Origin: JAQBGV01 sp032128395
GTDB lineage: Bacteria > Planctomycetota > UBA8108 > UBA1146
Direction of reading: 5' to 3'
DNA length: 31,853 nt
NCBI GenBank assembly: GCA_032128395.1
Contig: JAQBGV010000111.1
Location: 1 to 31,853 of the forward strand
The notes under the pieces were generated by a model, which saw nothing but the letters and a program-made list of their open reading frames with translations, did not search any database and was not told the DNA's origin. Of this stretch, positions 1-6,418 are shown piece by piece. The position numbers were made by a program, and so were the translations under genes. Position 1 is the first letter of the stretch. Every line of letters starts with the position of its first letter.

Positions 1-508
1 CGCCGAGTTCCTTGGCGAGGGGCAGCACCCTTCGGATCTCCTCCTGGCTCAGGCGGTAGGCACTGGAGTACGAGATTTCCTTCGACACCACCGCAGGGAC
101 GAGGAGCACGGTCGAGGCGTCGTAGCGTTTGGCATCTCTCAGCGCCGTTTCGAGCCCCTCGCGACCCTCTTTTCGCACCGCGGCATCGGGGTGAGAGAGC
201 GGCTTGCCCCAGTGGATGGAATCGACCACACCGGGAATCTCCAGACCGGTCGCCGCCTTCGCGGCCAACACCTCATCCGGTTGGAGTCCACTCGGAGAAT
301 CGAGCTCGACCCCGTCGAAACCGAGATCGCGGAGCAGGGTGAACTTCTCGAGGATGGTTTCCCCCTCCTTCACCATCCCAATCTTGACCGCCTTGCGGAT
401 ATTGCGACTCCCGAGGGGGGAAGCGGCTTCCCCTCGCGTCACCAGCCACGGCGCAGCGGCCGCCGCGCCCGCGACTCCGAGGAAGGTTCTGCGGTCGATC
501 TCAGCCAC
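1..508 (-). CDS. Tat-exported sugar phosphate isomerase/epimerase (xylose-isomerase-like TIM barrel), 3' end cut by window edge
   Basis: Reading the minus strand from a GTG at 508 gives an open frame of 169 codons that runs off the window. The start follows the stop of the upstream oxidoreductase by one base, with GGTGAG upstream as a possible ribosome binding site. Residues 5-24 carry a twin-arginine signal (DRRTFLG followed by an alanine-rich stretch), so export is likely. The mature part (KIGMVKEGETILEKFTLLRD, then GFDGVELDSPSG) has the first strands of the AP-endonuclease-2/xylose isomerase-like barrel that acts as a sugar isomerase, epimerase or keto-sugar lyase. The metal-binding C-terminal half is outside the window, so catalytic competence cannot be judged. 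Its pairing with a Gfo/Idh/MocA enzyme is typical of sugar-oxidation operons. Substrate unknown. Confidence 0.8.
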   Translation of the reverse strand, partial: MAEIDRRTFLGVAGAAAAAPWLVTRGEAASPLGSRNIRKAVKIGMVKEGETILEKFTLLRDLGFDGVELDSPSGLQPDEVLAAKAATGLEIPGVVDSIHWGKPLSHPDAAVRKEGREGLETALRDAKRYDASTVLLVPAVVSKEISYSSAYRLSQEEIRRVLPLAKELG

Positions 509-509
509 G

Positions 510-1871
510 TCAGCTCACCCTCGCCTGACCGGGGATCGGCACCGGATGCACCGGGAGCGATCCCCATGCCCACTCCTCGGCGGCCGGCATCAGCCGCTCC
601 TCCGACTCCAGCGCCTGCTGCCACGTCACCGTCTGCCCGGTGTAGGCCGCCATTCGACCCATGATCGCGCACAAGGTCGAGTGCGCCATCCACTCGCCGT
701 CGTTCATCAGCTTCCCGGAGCGGATCGAGGCGAAGAATTCGTCGTGCTCCTGCTGGTACATGTCGTTCGACTTGCCTTCGAACTTCCACGGATCGGAACC
801 GGAGATCTCGTGACGGTCCCAGTTCATGTAGATCGAACCCGTGGCGCCGATGAACAGATCGCTGTTGTCGTTGGCACAGTTCGGGATCTGCCGCGACTGA
901 TGGAATCCGCGCACGCCGGAAGGGAACTCGTACGTCAGGCCGAAGTGGTCGTAGATATTGCCGGAGGAATCCCCCTCCCGGGCGATTCGCCCGCCGACCC
1001 CGGTCACCTTCTCGGGGAGCTCACCCGCCGCCCACATCATCTTGTCGAGCGAGTGCACCGCCTGTTCGACGAGGTGGTCCCCCGACAGATGATCGAAGTG
1101 CTGCCAGTTGCGCAGCTGGAACTCCCAGTCGCTCCACCCATCCTTGCGGTCGTGCCGCTGCAGCGGCCCCGTGTTGTAGGTGGTGTAGATCGCGCGGAGA
1201 TCACCGATCCGTCCGGCGCGCAGCTCGGCGATCGTCGCGCGTTTCGCGGTGTGGTATCGCCAACAGAATCCCGAGACCAACGAGAGCTGCTTCTCGCTCG
1301 CGAGGCGCGCGCTCTCGAGCACGGACCGCACCCCCGGGGCATCGACCGCCATCGGCTTCTCGCAGAAAACGTGCTTTCCAGCCTGGAGCGAGGCGGCGAG
1401 ATGCCACGGTCGGAAACCGGGTGGAGTCGCGAGCAGGACGACGTCGACCCCGCAGCCGAGCAGACGCTGGTACGCGTCGAAGCCGACGAAACGGCGTTCT
1501 TCTGGAACCAGACAGCGTGGATGGATCGCCCGATCGGGCTTCGCCACCCTCTCACCGTCCTCGTCGACGAGCTCCTCTTCCTCCGGCCAGAGTTCGTCGC
1601 TGATGTTCTTCATGCTGCGCTCGATCCGGGGCGCGAAGACGTCGGCCATCGCGTAGAGGACCGTGCCCTTGTCCGCCATCAGCGCTTGGGTCGCAGCCCC
1701 CATGCCTCGTCCACCGCACCCGATCAGTCCGACCTTGAGGACCCGAGGCTCCTCGGCGGATCCGAAGAGGGGCGCCCCGAACGGTGCCGTCACCAGCGGT
1801 AGAGCGGCGAGTGCCGCCGAAGTGTGGACGAACTCTCGGCGGGTGAATCCGCGCTCCTGGCCATCGCTCAT
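510..1871 (-). CDS. Tat-exported Gfo/Idh/MocA family oxidoreductase (453 aa)
   Basis: NAD(P)-dependent sugar or polyol oxidoreductase of the Gfo/Idh/MocA family. The ATG at 1871 is chosen because AGGAG lies 7 nt upstream and because the Tat signal (FTRREFVHTSAALAALPLV, residues about 9-27) then sits at the N-terminus; the open frame extends further but only through the neighbouring gene. The Rossmann motif VGLIGCGGRGMG is at about residues 45-56. The family's EKP signature appears as HVFCEKPMAVD and the substrate-side motif as GDHLVEQAVHSLD. The start overlaps the stop of the upstream FGE-fold gene by four bases (ATGA). It is a close paralogue of the gene at 9066-10352, sharing the C-terminal AYTGxxVTW and PVPGQ-type ends. 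Location is probably periplasmic. Substrate and cofactor preference cannot be read from sequence. Confidence 0.9.
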   Translation of the reverse strand: MSDGQERGFTRREFVHTSAALAALPLVTAPFGAPLFGSAEEPRVLKVGLIGCGGRGMGAATQALMADKGTVLYAMADVFAPRIERSMKNISDELWPEEEELVDEDGERVAKPDRAIHPRCLVPEERRFVGFDAYQRLLGCGVDVVLLATPPGFRPWHLAASLQAGKHVFCEKPMAVDAPGVRSVLESARLASEKQLSLVSGFCWRYHTAKRATIAELRAGRIGDLRAIYTTYNTGPLQRHDRKDGWSDWEFQLRNWQHFDHLSGDHLVEQAVHSLDKMMWAAGELPEKVTGVGGRIAREGDSSGNIYDHFGLTYEFPSGVRGFHQSRQIPNCANDNSDLFIGATGSIYMNWDRHEISGSDPWKFEGKSNDMYQQEHDEFFASIRSGKLMNDGEWMAHSTLCAIMGRMAAYTGQTVTWQQALESEERLMPAAEEWAWGSLPVHPVPIPGQARVS

Positions 1872-2821
1872 CGGTTCTCCTCCCGGGCGGGTTTCGCGTC
1901 GCCCTCCGTCGCGGGGGGCGCCCCGCCGGACCCATCGCTGTCCTTCCCCTGCTCGACCGTGGGGAAAGAACGCACCACCCGCAGCCCGGCGAACGGGGCG
2001 TCCGAGAGCCACCAGCGGCTCTTCGGGATCTGCGGATCACTCATTTGCCAACTCTTCTCAGGTCGGTCGATCGACTCGGTCGTCACCTCGTCGGCGGTTC
2101 CCTGGAAATTGCCCCCGCAGAGCACCGGACGACGTTGCCCATCTTCGCCGACCTCGACGCACCACTCTCCGGCGTTGCCGTGCACATCGTGGAGTCCCCA
2201 TGCGTTCGCATGCTTCTCCCCGACGGCGTGCGTCGTCCAGTCCGCGTTCTCGTCGTACCATGAATATTCACCGAGCTGCTTCGGATCATCGCCAAAACAC
2301 CAGCGCCCCGAGCTCCCGGCCGCGGCGGCGTGTCTCCACTCATCGACGATCGGCAGACGGTACTCCCGGCCAGTCTTCGCGGTCAGCCAGCGGCAGAACT
2401 CCCGAGCACTCCGGAAACTCGCACTGATCACCGGGTAGTCCTCGTGCCCGAACCCGCGATCCGGCGGGATGTATGGCTTGCTCGGCCGACTGTACGCATC
2501 GACCGAGTCCCCCTCGCGGTCCCGCGACCCGTCGATCCCGAAGATGAACGGGTCGAACAGGTCCCAGGTGATCTCCCGGTCGCTGATAAAGTATCCCGGC
2601 TTTCCCTCGCGGGGAGGGATCGGCACCATGCGGAACGAGACCTTCGTACCGGGGAGGGTCTCGACGTAGAACTCGGGGATCGGGTCGGGCGCAGTGACGG
2701 GTGGGGAGTCCTCGCTGCCGAGTACGACGAACGCCCCGGCGAGGACCAGGCCGAGAATGATCGCGAGCGCGATGCCGCGAATTTCGAATCGGGACGAGAG
2801 GCGCACTTTGGCGAACTCCAC
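1868..2821 (-). CDS. Membrane-anchored formylglycine-generating-enzyme (SUMF1/FGE-sulfatase) fold protein
   Basis: The N-terminus has one transmembrane anchor (IRGIALAIILGLVLAGAFVV) followed by a C-type-lectin-like FGE-sulfatase domain. Recognisable family motifs are ISDREITWDLFD, DYPVISASFRSAREFCRWL, REYRLPIVDEWRHAAAAG, GLHDVHGNAGEWC and the terminal FAGLRVVRSF. The usual RGGSW motif reads CGGNF, and no cysteine pair of the catalytic formylglycine type is visible, so this is more likely a structural or ligand-binding FGE-fold protein than a sulfatase-activating enzyme. The start is uncertain. There are three in-frame GTGs (2836, 2821, 2806), of which the first two are each preceded by GGAG at nine bases because a 15-nt repeat duplicates that segment. 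The open frame upstream to 3124 is only antisense to the ApbE gene. The stop overlaps the oxidoreductase start (ATGA), suggesting one transcript. Confidence 0.78.
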   Translation of the reverse strand: MEFAKVRLSSRFEIRGIALAIILGLVLAGAFVVLGSEDSPPVTAPDPIPEFYVETLPGTKVSFRMVPIPPREGKPGYFISDREITWDLFDPFIFGIDGSRDREGDSVDAYSRPSKPYIPPDRGFGHEDYPVISASFRSAREFCRWLTAKTGREYRLPIVDEWRHAAAAGSSGRWCFGDDPKQLGEYSWYDENADWTTHAVGEKHANAWGLHDVHGNAGEWCVEVGEDGQRRPVLCGGNFQGTADEVTTESIDRPEKSWQMSDPQIPKSRWWLSDAPFAGLRVVRSFPTVEQGKDSDGSGGAPPATEGDAKPAREENR

Positions 2822-2865
2822 TTCGTCGAACTCCACTTCGTCGAACTCCGCTTCGTCGAACTCAA
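2816..2865. repeat. 15-nt tandem repeat (about 3 copies) covering the FGE gene start
   Basis: On the plus strand the unit TCGAACTCCACTTCG repeats about three times with one base change (CTCCGC in the last copy). On the minus strand it reads GGAGTTCGACGAAGT, so each unit contains a GGAG and each junction makes a GTG at nine-base spacing. In protein it would encode EFDEV repeats if translation began further upstream. Confidence 0.85.
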
Positions 2866-2936
2866 GAGCGAACTCTGCCCAGGGAGAGCGCAGCGCCGTC
2901 GACCCGGGGATCGCGCTCGCAGCGCCGCTCTGCGTC

Positions 2937-3878
2937 GTGATCGCGTTCCTCGCGCTCTTCTCGGGTTCGAACCGTACCGCGAGTTCCCCGGACGAGACCT
3001 CCGTCCCGGGGCGGCATGAGTATAGCCGGGGGGCGATGGGGGTACAGGCCCGGATCATCGTCTGTGCGACCGACGAGGGCGCTGCGGACATCGCCGTCGC
3101 CGCCGCGTTCGACCGGATCGCCACCCTCGAGCGAGCCTGGAGCGACTACGACGAATCGAGCGAACTGCGCCTGCTCGAGAGCTCCGCCCGACCCGGGGAG
3201 TGGAGGGAGGTGTCCCCCGACCTCTCTCTCGCCCTCGTGCTCTCCCTGCGGATGGCCACCGAGACCAGTGGCGCTTTCGATCCGACCGTCGGAGCGCTGA
3301 CGCGTCTCTGGCGCGAAACACGGGCATCGGGGGTGCCGTCGGATCCGTCGGACCTCACGGCGGCCCGTGCTCGCGTCGGCATCGTGCACTTGGAGGTGGA
3401 CCCTGGGCGATCGCGAGTTCGATTCCGCAGCCCGGGGGTCGCGCTCGATCTCGGTGGGATCGGCAAGGGGCTCGCGGCGGACGAGGCGCTCGCGGTGCTC
3501 GCGGGGCACGGATTTCCGAGCGCACTGGTCGAGATCGGCGGAGACCTGGCGCTCGGTACCGCTCCACCCGGCCGGCTCGGTTGGCGGATCGGGATCGGTG
3601 ATCCGGGGCGGGGAGAGACCGAGACGCTCGAGCTCGCCGAATGCGGGGTCGCAACCAGCGGCGACGCGGAACTCTTCGTCGTCATCGAGGGGGTGCGTCA
3701 CTCGCACATCATCGACTCGCGCCGCGGAGAGGCCGTCGTCGGCGCGGGCGAGATCACCGTCGTCGCGCCGACCTGCGGAGAGGCGGATGCGTGGGCGACG
3801 GCGCTGTCGGTAGATCTCGGATTGCGCTCTCGAATCGAAGGACGCGAGGGATACTGGGTGGGGGTTGGCTCGCCGTAG
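2937..3878 (+). CDS. apbE: ApbE family FAD:protein FMN transferase
   Basis: ApbE enzymes move FMN from FAD onto a Thr or Ser of extracytoplasmic flavoproteins. The signature blocks are all visible: MGVQARIIV near the start, TSGAFDPTVGALTRLW, ALDLGGIGKGLAADEA, LVEIGGDLALG, ATSGDAE, HSHIIDSRRGE and EADAWATALSV. The start is chosen as GTG 2937 because it gives a short hydrophobic leader (IAFLALFSG) before the MGVQ block, as expected for an exported enzyme, but no good ribosome binding site precedes it. The first in-frame ATG (3045) would delete residues before the core, and the open frame upstream to 2694 is antisense to the FGE gene. It is divergent from the FGE gene and has no Nqr or Rnf subunits beside it. 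I found no obvious flavinylation target motif in the window. Confidence 0.85.
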   Translation: MIAFLALFSGSNRTASSPDETSVPGRHEYSRGAMGVQARIIVCATDEGAADIAVAAAFDRIATLERAWSDYDESSELRLLESSARPGEWREVSPDLSLALVLSLRMATETSGAFDPTVGALTRLWRETRASGVPSDPSDLTAARARVGIVHLEVDPGRSRVRFRSPGVALDLGGIGKGLAADEALAVLAGHGFPSALVEIGGDLALGTAPPGRLGWRIGIGDPGRGETETLELAECGVATSGDAELFVVIEGVRHSHIIDSRRGEAVVGAGEITVVAPTCGEADAWATALSVDLGLRSRIEGREGYWVGVGSP

Positions 3879-3913
3879 TCGTCTTCCAGGATCCTCGCCT
3901 GGGGACTCCCATG

Positions 3914-4041
3914 GTAGGTTGTGCTTGCGGACCCCGCGGATGATTGTAGGTTGTGCTCGCGGACCGACCGGATGATTGTAGGTTGTGCTTGCGGACCGAG
4001 CGGATGATTGTAGGTTGTGCTTGCGGACCCAGCGGATGATG
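3914..4041. repeat. Tandem array, 4 x 32 bp, with a variable triplet
   Basis: The four units begin at 3914, 3946, 3978 and 4010 with an exact 32 bp period. Each reads GTAGGTTGTGCTTGCGGACC, then a variable triplet, then CGGATGAT plus one base. The triplet is ccg, gac, gag and cag in order, and position 13 changes t to c in unit 2. The array lies just past the ApbE stop and its last unit abuts the left arm of a large inverted repeat. There is no coding signal in any frame; apparent reading frames here are repeat translations. Confidence 0.95.
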
Positions 4042-4190
4042 GGACTGGCTCGGCGCTTCGCGCTGATGCCTGTCCCGGACGCCCGCCTGCTGATCTTCCG
4101 CTCTCCGACTCTTCCGCTCTCCGACTCTTCCGCTCTCCGACGACGCCATCGTCCGGGACAGGCATCACGGCGGAGCCGCGAGCCAGTCCC
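4041..4190. repeat. Large cruciform-forming inverted repeat with two side hairpins
   Basis: The outer stem is 12 bp (4041-4052 GGGACTGGCTCG with 4179-4190). The inner stem is a perfect 18 bp (4064-4081 with 4150-4167). Between them each arm carries its own 11-nt mini-hairpin: 4053-4063 GCGC-TTC-GCGC on the left and 4168-4178 CGGC-GGA-GCCG on the right. The two mini-hairpins differ in sequence but both keep a 4 bp stem and a 3-nt loop. The 68-nt apical loop (4082-4149) holds three 16-nt tandem units. The element sits in the non-coding gap between the convergent ApbE and dockerin genes. It may be a REP-type or small mobile element, or a bidirectional terminator; there is no T-run. Confidence 0.9.
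4095..4142. repeat. 3 x 16-nt tandem repeat in the loop of the inverted repeat
   Basis: The unit CTTCCGCTCTCCGACT occurs at 4095-4110 and 4111-4126 exactly, and at 4127-4142 with the final base changed to G. It fills most of the apical loop of the inverted repeat at 4041-4190. Confidence 0.95.
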
Positions 4191-4224
4191 ACCCACCTTC
4201 GCGCTCCGCTCTGAGGCATCCCTC

Positions 4225-4390
4225 CTACGGACGGGGCGGGAAGGTCGCACAGGGCAACGTCGAAGCTGGATCGGGTCCGCAGTCCGGGTACGGCGCCGGC
4301 CGTCCCCCGAAGAGCAGGGTCGTCTGAACCCGGAACCCATCCGCGACGTCGAACCCCACGTCCGCATTCGCGTCGCCGCGCACGAACCGC
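4225..4390 (-). pseudogene. Orphan dockerin-like fragment (3' remnant of a secreted-protein gene)
   Basis: Directly after the stop of the neighbouring dockerin gene, in a shifted frame, the minus strand reads FVRGDANAD, then VGFDVADGF, then LLFGG, PYPDCGPDPAS and a stop at 4225. It matches the C-terminal dockerin module of the adjacent gene, but one of the two halves is missing: the FVRGDANAD head of the first half is joined to the tail of the second. It has no start codon of its own and no upstream domain. The best reading is a decayed duplicate of a dockerin 3' end. Alternatively, programmed frameshifting could append it to the upstream protein, but no slippery site is evident. Confidence 0.75.
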
Positions 4391-4391
4391 G

Positions 4392-6281
4392 CTACGGACA
4401 GGGCGCGTACTCCACGCACGACAGCGGCGAAGCCGGGTCCGGTCCGCACCCCGGGTACGGCGCCGAGGGTGGGGGGCCACCCGCGAACAGGTGCGTGAGG
4501 ATCCAGACCCCGTCGGCGACATCGATCGCAGTGTCCGTGTTCGCGTCCAACGGCAGCTGGCACGCCACCGGGATCCCGCCGAAGATGTAGTCGAACACCC
4601 GGATCGGATCCGCGAGGTCAACGGTGCCATCCGCGTTCGCGTCACCGCGGACGAACGGGATCGTGTCGCATTCGTTCGGGATGCCGTCCCCGTCGGCGTC
4701 GAAACTCGAACCGGACGCGAGGTCGCACGCGTCGGCGACGCCGTTGCCGTTGCAGTCGTCCCCGGCGATCGGGTTACACGCATCGAGCACACCATCGAGG
4801 TCGCAGTCCGTCCCGGTGCCGAACGCAATTTGGCAAGGGTCGGGTACGCCGTCTCCATCGCAGTCGTCGACCGCCCCGGACGCGATCTGACACCCGTCCG
4901 GGATGCCGTCCAAGTCGCAGTCCGTTTCGGTCCCCGCCAGAATCTCGCAGGAGTCCGCCGCTCCGTCGCCATCGCAGTCGGCCTGACACTCATCGAGGAG
5001 ACCGTTCTCGTCGCAGTCCGGCGCGCCGGAGGCGATCTCATCGATGTCGAGCGTGCCGTTCCCGTTGCAGTCGAGCACGGAATCTCCGGGGCCATCGACC
5101 GCAACCGTGAGACTCGCGGGGGTCCCGGACTCGAAGAGCCCGATCGTCATCGTCGATGGACCGGGGGGCGCGGCCGCCACGAAACGGTAGTTGTAGATCG
5201 AACCCCACCGAAGCGCGTTCGCGTCGGGGTTCTGGGCCGCGGTCTCGGTCGACCACGCGGCCGTCCCCGTCGCGTTCGACATCGCCCAGTCGACGCTGCT
5301 GAAGGGATCACCGGAGTGGTACTGGGCGTCGTGGAACCCGAGGTTCATCGCGACCACTCCCGGGGGGAGAGGGATCTCGACGCTCTGCGCGGCACGGGTC
5401 GAGTTCATGTTGTAGAGCGCGTACTCGTACCCGTAGAGGCCGGTCGATCCGATCGGGGTCACCTTCGAACCGAGGATGAAAAGCCCCCCAGCGCCGTCCG
5501 GAATGTCGACCAGGCTCACCGACGGATCCGCATCCTGCCACGCCTGGATCCCCGGTTGTTGCCGCTGCGTCGGTCCGGCGAAGCTGATCGAGAAACTCGT
5601 CGGGTCCGGTGAGATCGAGATCGGTCGATAGCTCGCATTGTTGTGAGCGTTCCCGGCGACGGCGTCGTCGGGGGTGATGTACTGAACCTCGGCGAAGTAG
5701 AGCGCGCCGCTGTTCAATGCCGGATCGAGATCGGGGCCGTGAACTTTGAGGCGACGCCAGGTGAGATTCTGGATCACCGGTTGGATGATCGGCGGATAGA
5801 TGAACGTCCCGTTCGCGGGGTCGATCACCTCGGAACGCGGCCCGAGGCCACCCTGGTTGCCATTGGTCGAGGCTGTGTAGGGATCGGAGCAGCCGATTCC
5901 GAGCCGGTTGAAGGCCCCCGAAGGAGTGCAGCCGCAGCCACAAGCGTTCTGTTGCAGGGCCCCGAAGCCGTGCTTCAGCCAGCTCATCCCGATCTGTTCG
6001 AATCGGCCATCCCTCAGTCGGTACATGTTCTGCGCGATGACCGGGTGGTCATTCGTGCTCGCGATCCAGTCGAGCAACCCCGTGCCGATATTGCAGCACA
6101 CGGTGCCGAGCGAGTATGCGTAGTACCCCCCCGCACTGCCGTAGCTGATGGGCGAGGTCAGATCCCCGACGACCGCGTCCGGGCCCATTCCGCCCATTCC
6201 CCCCCCGGGATCGCACTGGGCGGACGAGACCCCGCACCACGCGACGATCACCAGGGCGAAAAAACTACTGCGTACGATCAT
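4392..6281 (-). CDS. Secreted protein with calcium-binding TSP3-like repeats and C-terminal dockerin-like module (629 aa)
   Basis: The start is ATG 6281, with AAGGAG six bases upstream. A Sec signal peptide follows (MIVRSSFFALVIVAWCGVSS, ending at SAQ). Residues about 22-395 form a conserved domain I do not recognise, containing CGCGCTPSG, a DALRWGS-like NALRWGSIYNYRF and the GPSTMTIGLF end. Residues about 402-540 are Asp-rich repeats of the form DCDxDGxxDxCQIAxG, like thrombospondin type 3 or EF-hand-loop calcium sites. The last about 88 residues are a pair of dockerin-like half repeats (FVRGDANADGTVDLADPIRV, then DANTDTAIDVADGVWIL) ending in a PYPGCGPDP tail common in planctomycete secreted proteins. 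It is paralogous to the next gene upstream (6419-8953) but lacks that gene's P-domain. Probably extracellular or surface-attached; function unknown. Confidence 0.88.
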   Translation of the reverse strand: MIVRSSFFALVIVAWCGVSSAQCDPGGGMGGMGPDAVVGDLTSPISYGSAGGYYAYSLGTVCCNIGTGLLDWIASTNDHPVIAQNMYRLRDGRFEQIGMSWLKHGFGALQQNACGCGCTPSGAFNRLGIGCSDPYTASTNGNQGGLGPRSEVIDPANGTFIYPPIIQPVIQNLTWRRLKVHGPDLDPALNSGALYFAEVQYITPDDAVAGNAHNNASYRPISISPDPTSFSISFAGPTQRQQPGIQAWQDADPSVSLVDIPDGAGGLFILGSKVTPIGSTGLYGYEYALYNMNSTRAAQSVEIPLPPGVVAMNLGFHDAQYHSGDPFSSVDWAMSNATGTAAWSTETAAQNPDANALRWGSIYNYRFVAAAPPGPSTMTIGLFESGTPASLTVAVDGPGDSVLDCNGNGTLDIDEIASGAPDCDENGLLDECQADCDGDGAADSCEILAGTETDCDLDGIPDGCQIASGAVDDCDGDGVPDPCQIAFGTGTDCDLDGVLDACNPIAGDDCNGNGVADACDLASGSSFDADGDGIPNECDTIPFVRGDANADGTVDLADPIRVFDYIFGGIPVACQLPLDANTDTAIDVADGVWILTHLFAGGPPPSAPYPGCGPDPASPLSCVEYAPCP

Positions 6282-6362
6282 GGCGGGCTCCTTCTGCTGC
6301 GATCTCACCGCCGGAAGAATAGGCCAAAGGAGGAGATTGTCGAGGTCATCCCCCGACTGCGA

Positions 6363-6400
6363 GTGGGGACTGGCTCGCGATGCTGCGAGCCAGTCCTCAC
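6363..6400. terminator. Strong 16 bp hairpin, terminator-like, sharing its core with the 4041-4190 element
   Basis: Positions 6363-6378 pair with 6385-6400 (one G-T wobble) around the loop GATGCT. It lies 18 bases past the stop of the 6419-8953 gene and 81 bases before the start of the next paralogue, so it could separate their transcription. There is no T-run. The stem contains GGGACTGGCTCG, identical to the outer stem of the large inverted repeat at 4041-4190, which suggests a repeat family rather than a plain terminator. Confidence 0.75.
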
Positions 6401-6418
6401 TTCACACGACAGAAATCG

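Noticed and set aside
204..1802. Long plus-strand open frame of 532 codons
   Set aside because: It is antisense to the well-supported oxidoreductase at 510-1871, has no family motifs and is typical of high-GC shadow frames.
3914..4041. CRISPR array
   Set aside because: The period is 32 bp in total with only a three-base variable window, so there are no spacers, and no cas genes are present.
3914..4190. Phage or integron attachment site
   Set aside because: There is no integrase, transposase or tRNA gene beside it; the repeat is kept as an element of unknown type.
2862..4367. 501-codon minus-strand frame across the ApbE gene and repeat array
   Set aside because: It is Arg/Pro-rich, antisense to ApbE, and translates the 32 bp repeat array; no domain or start signal.
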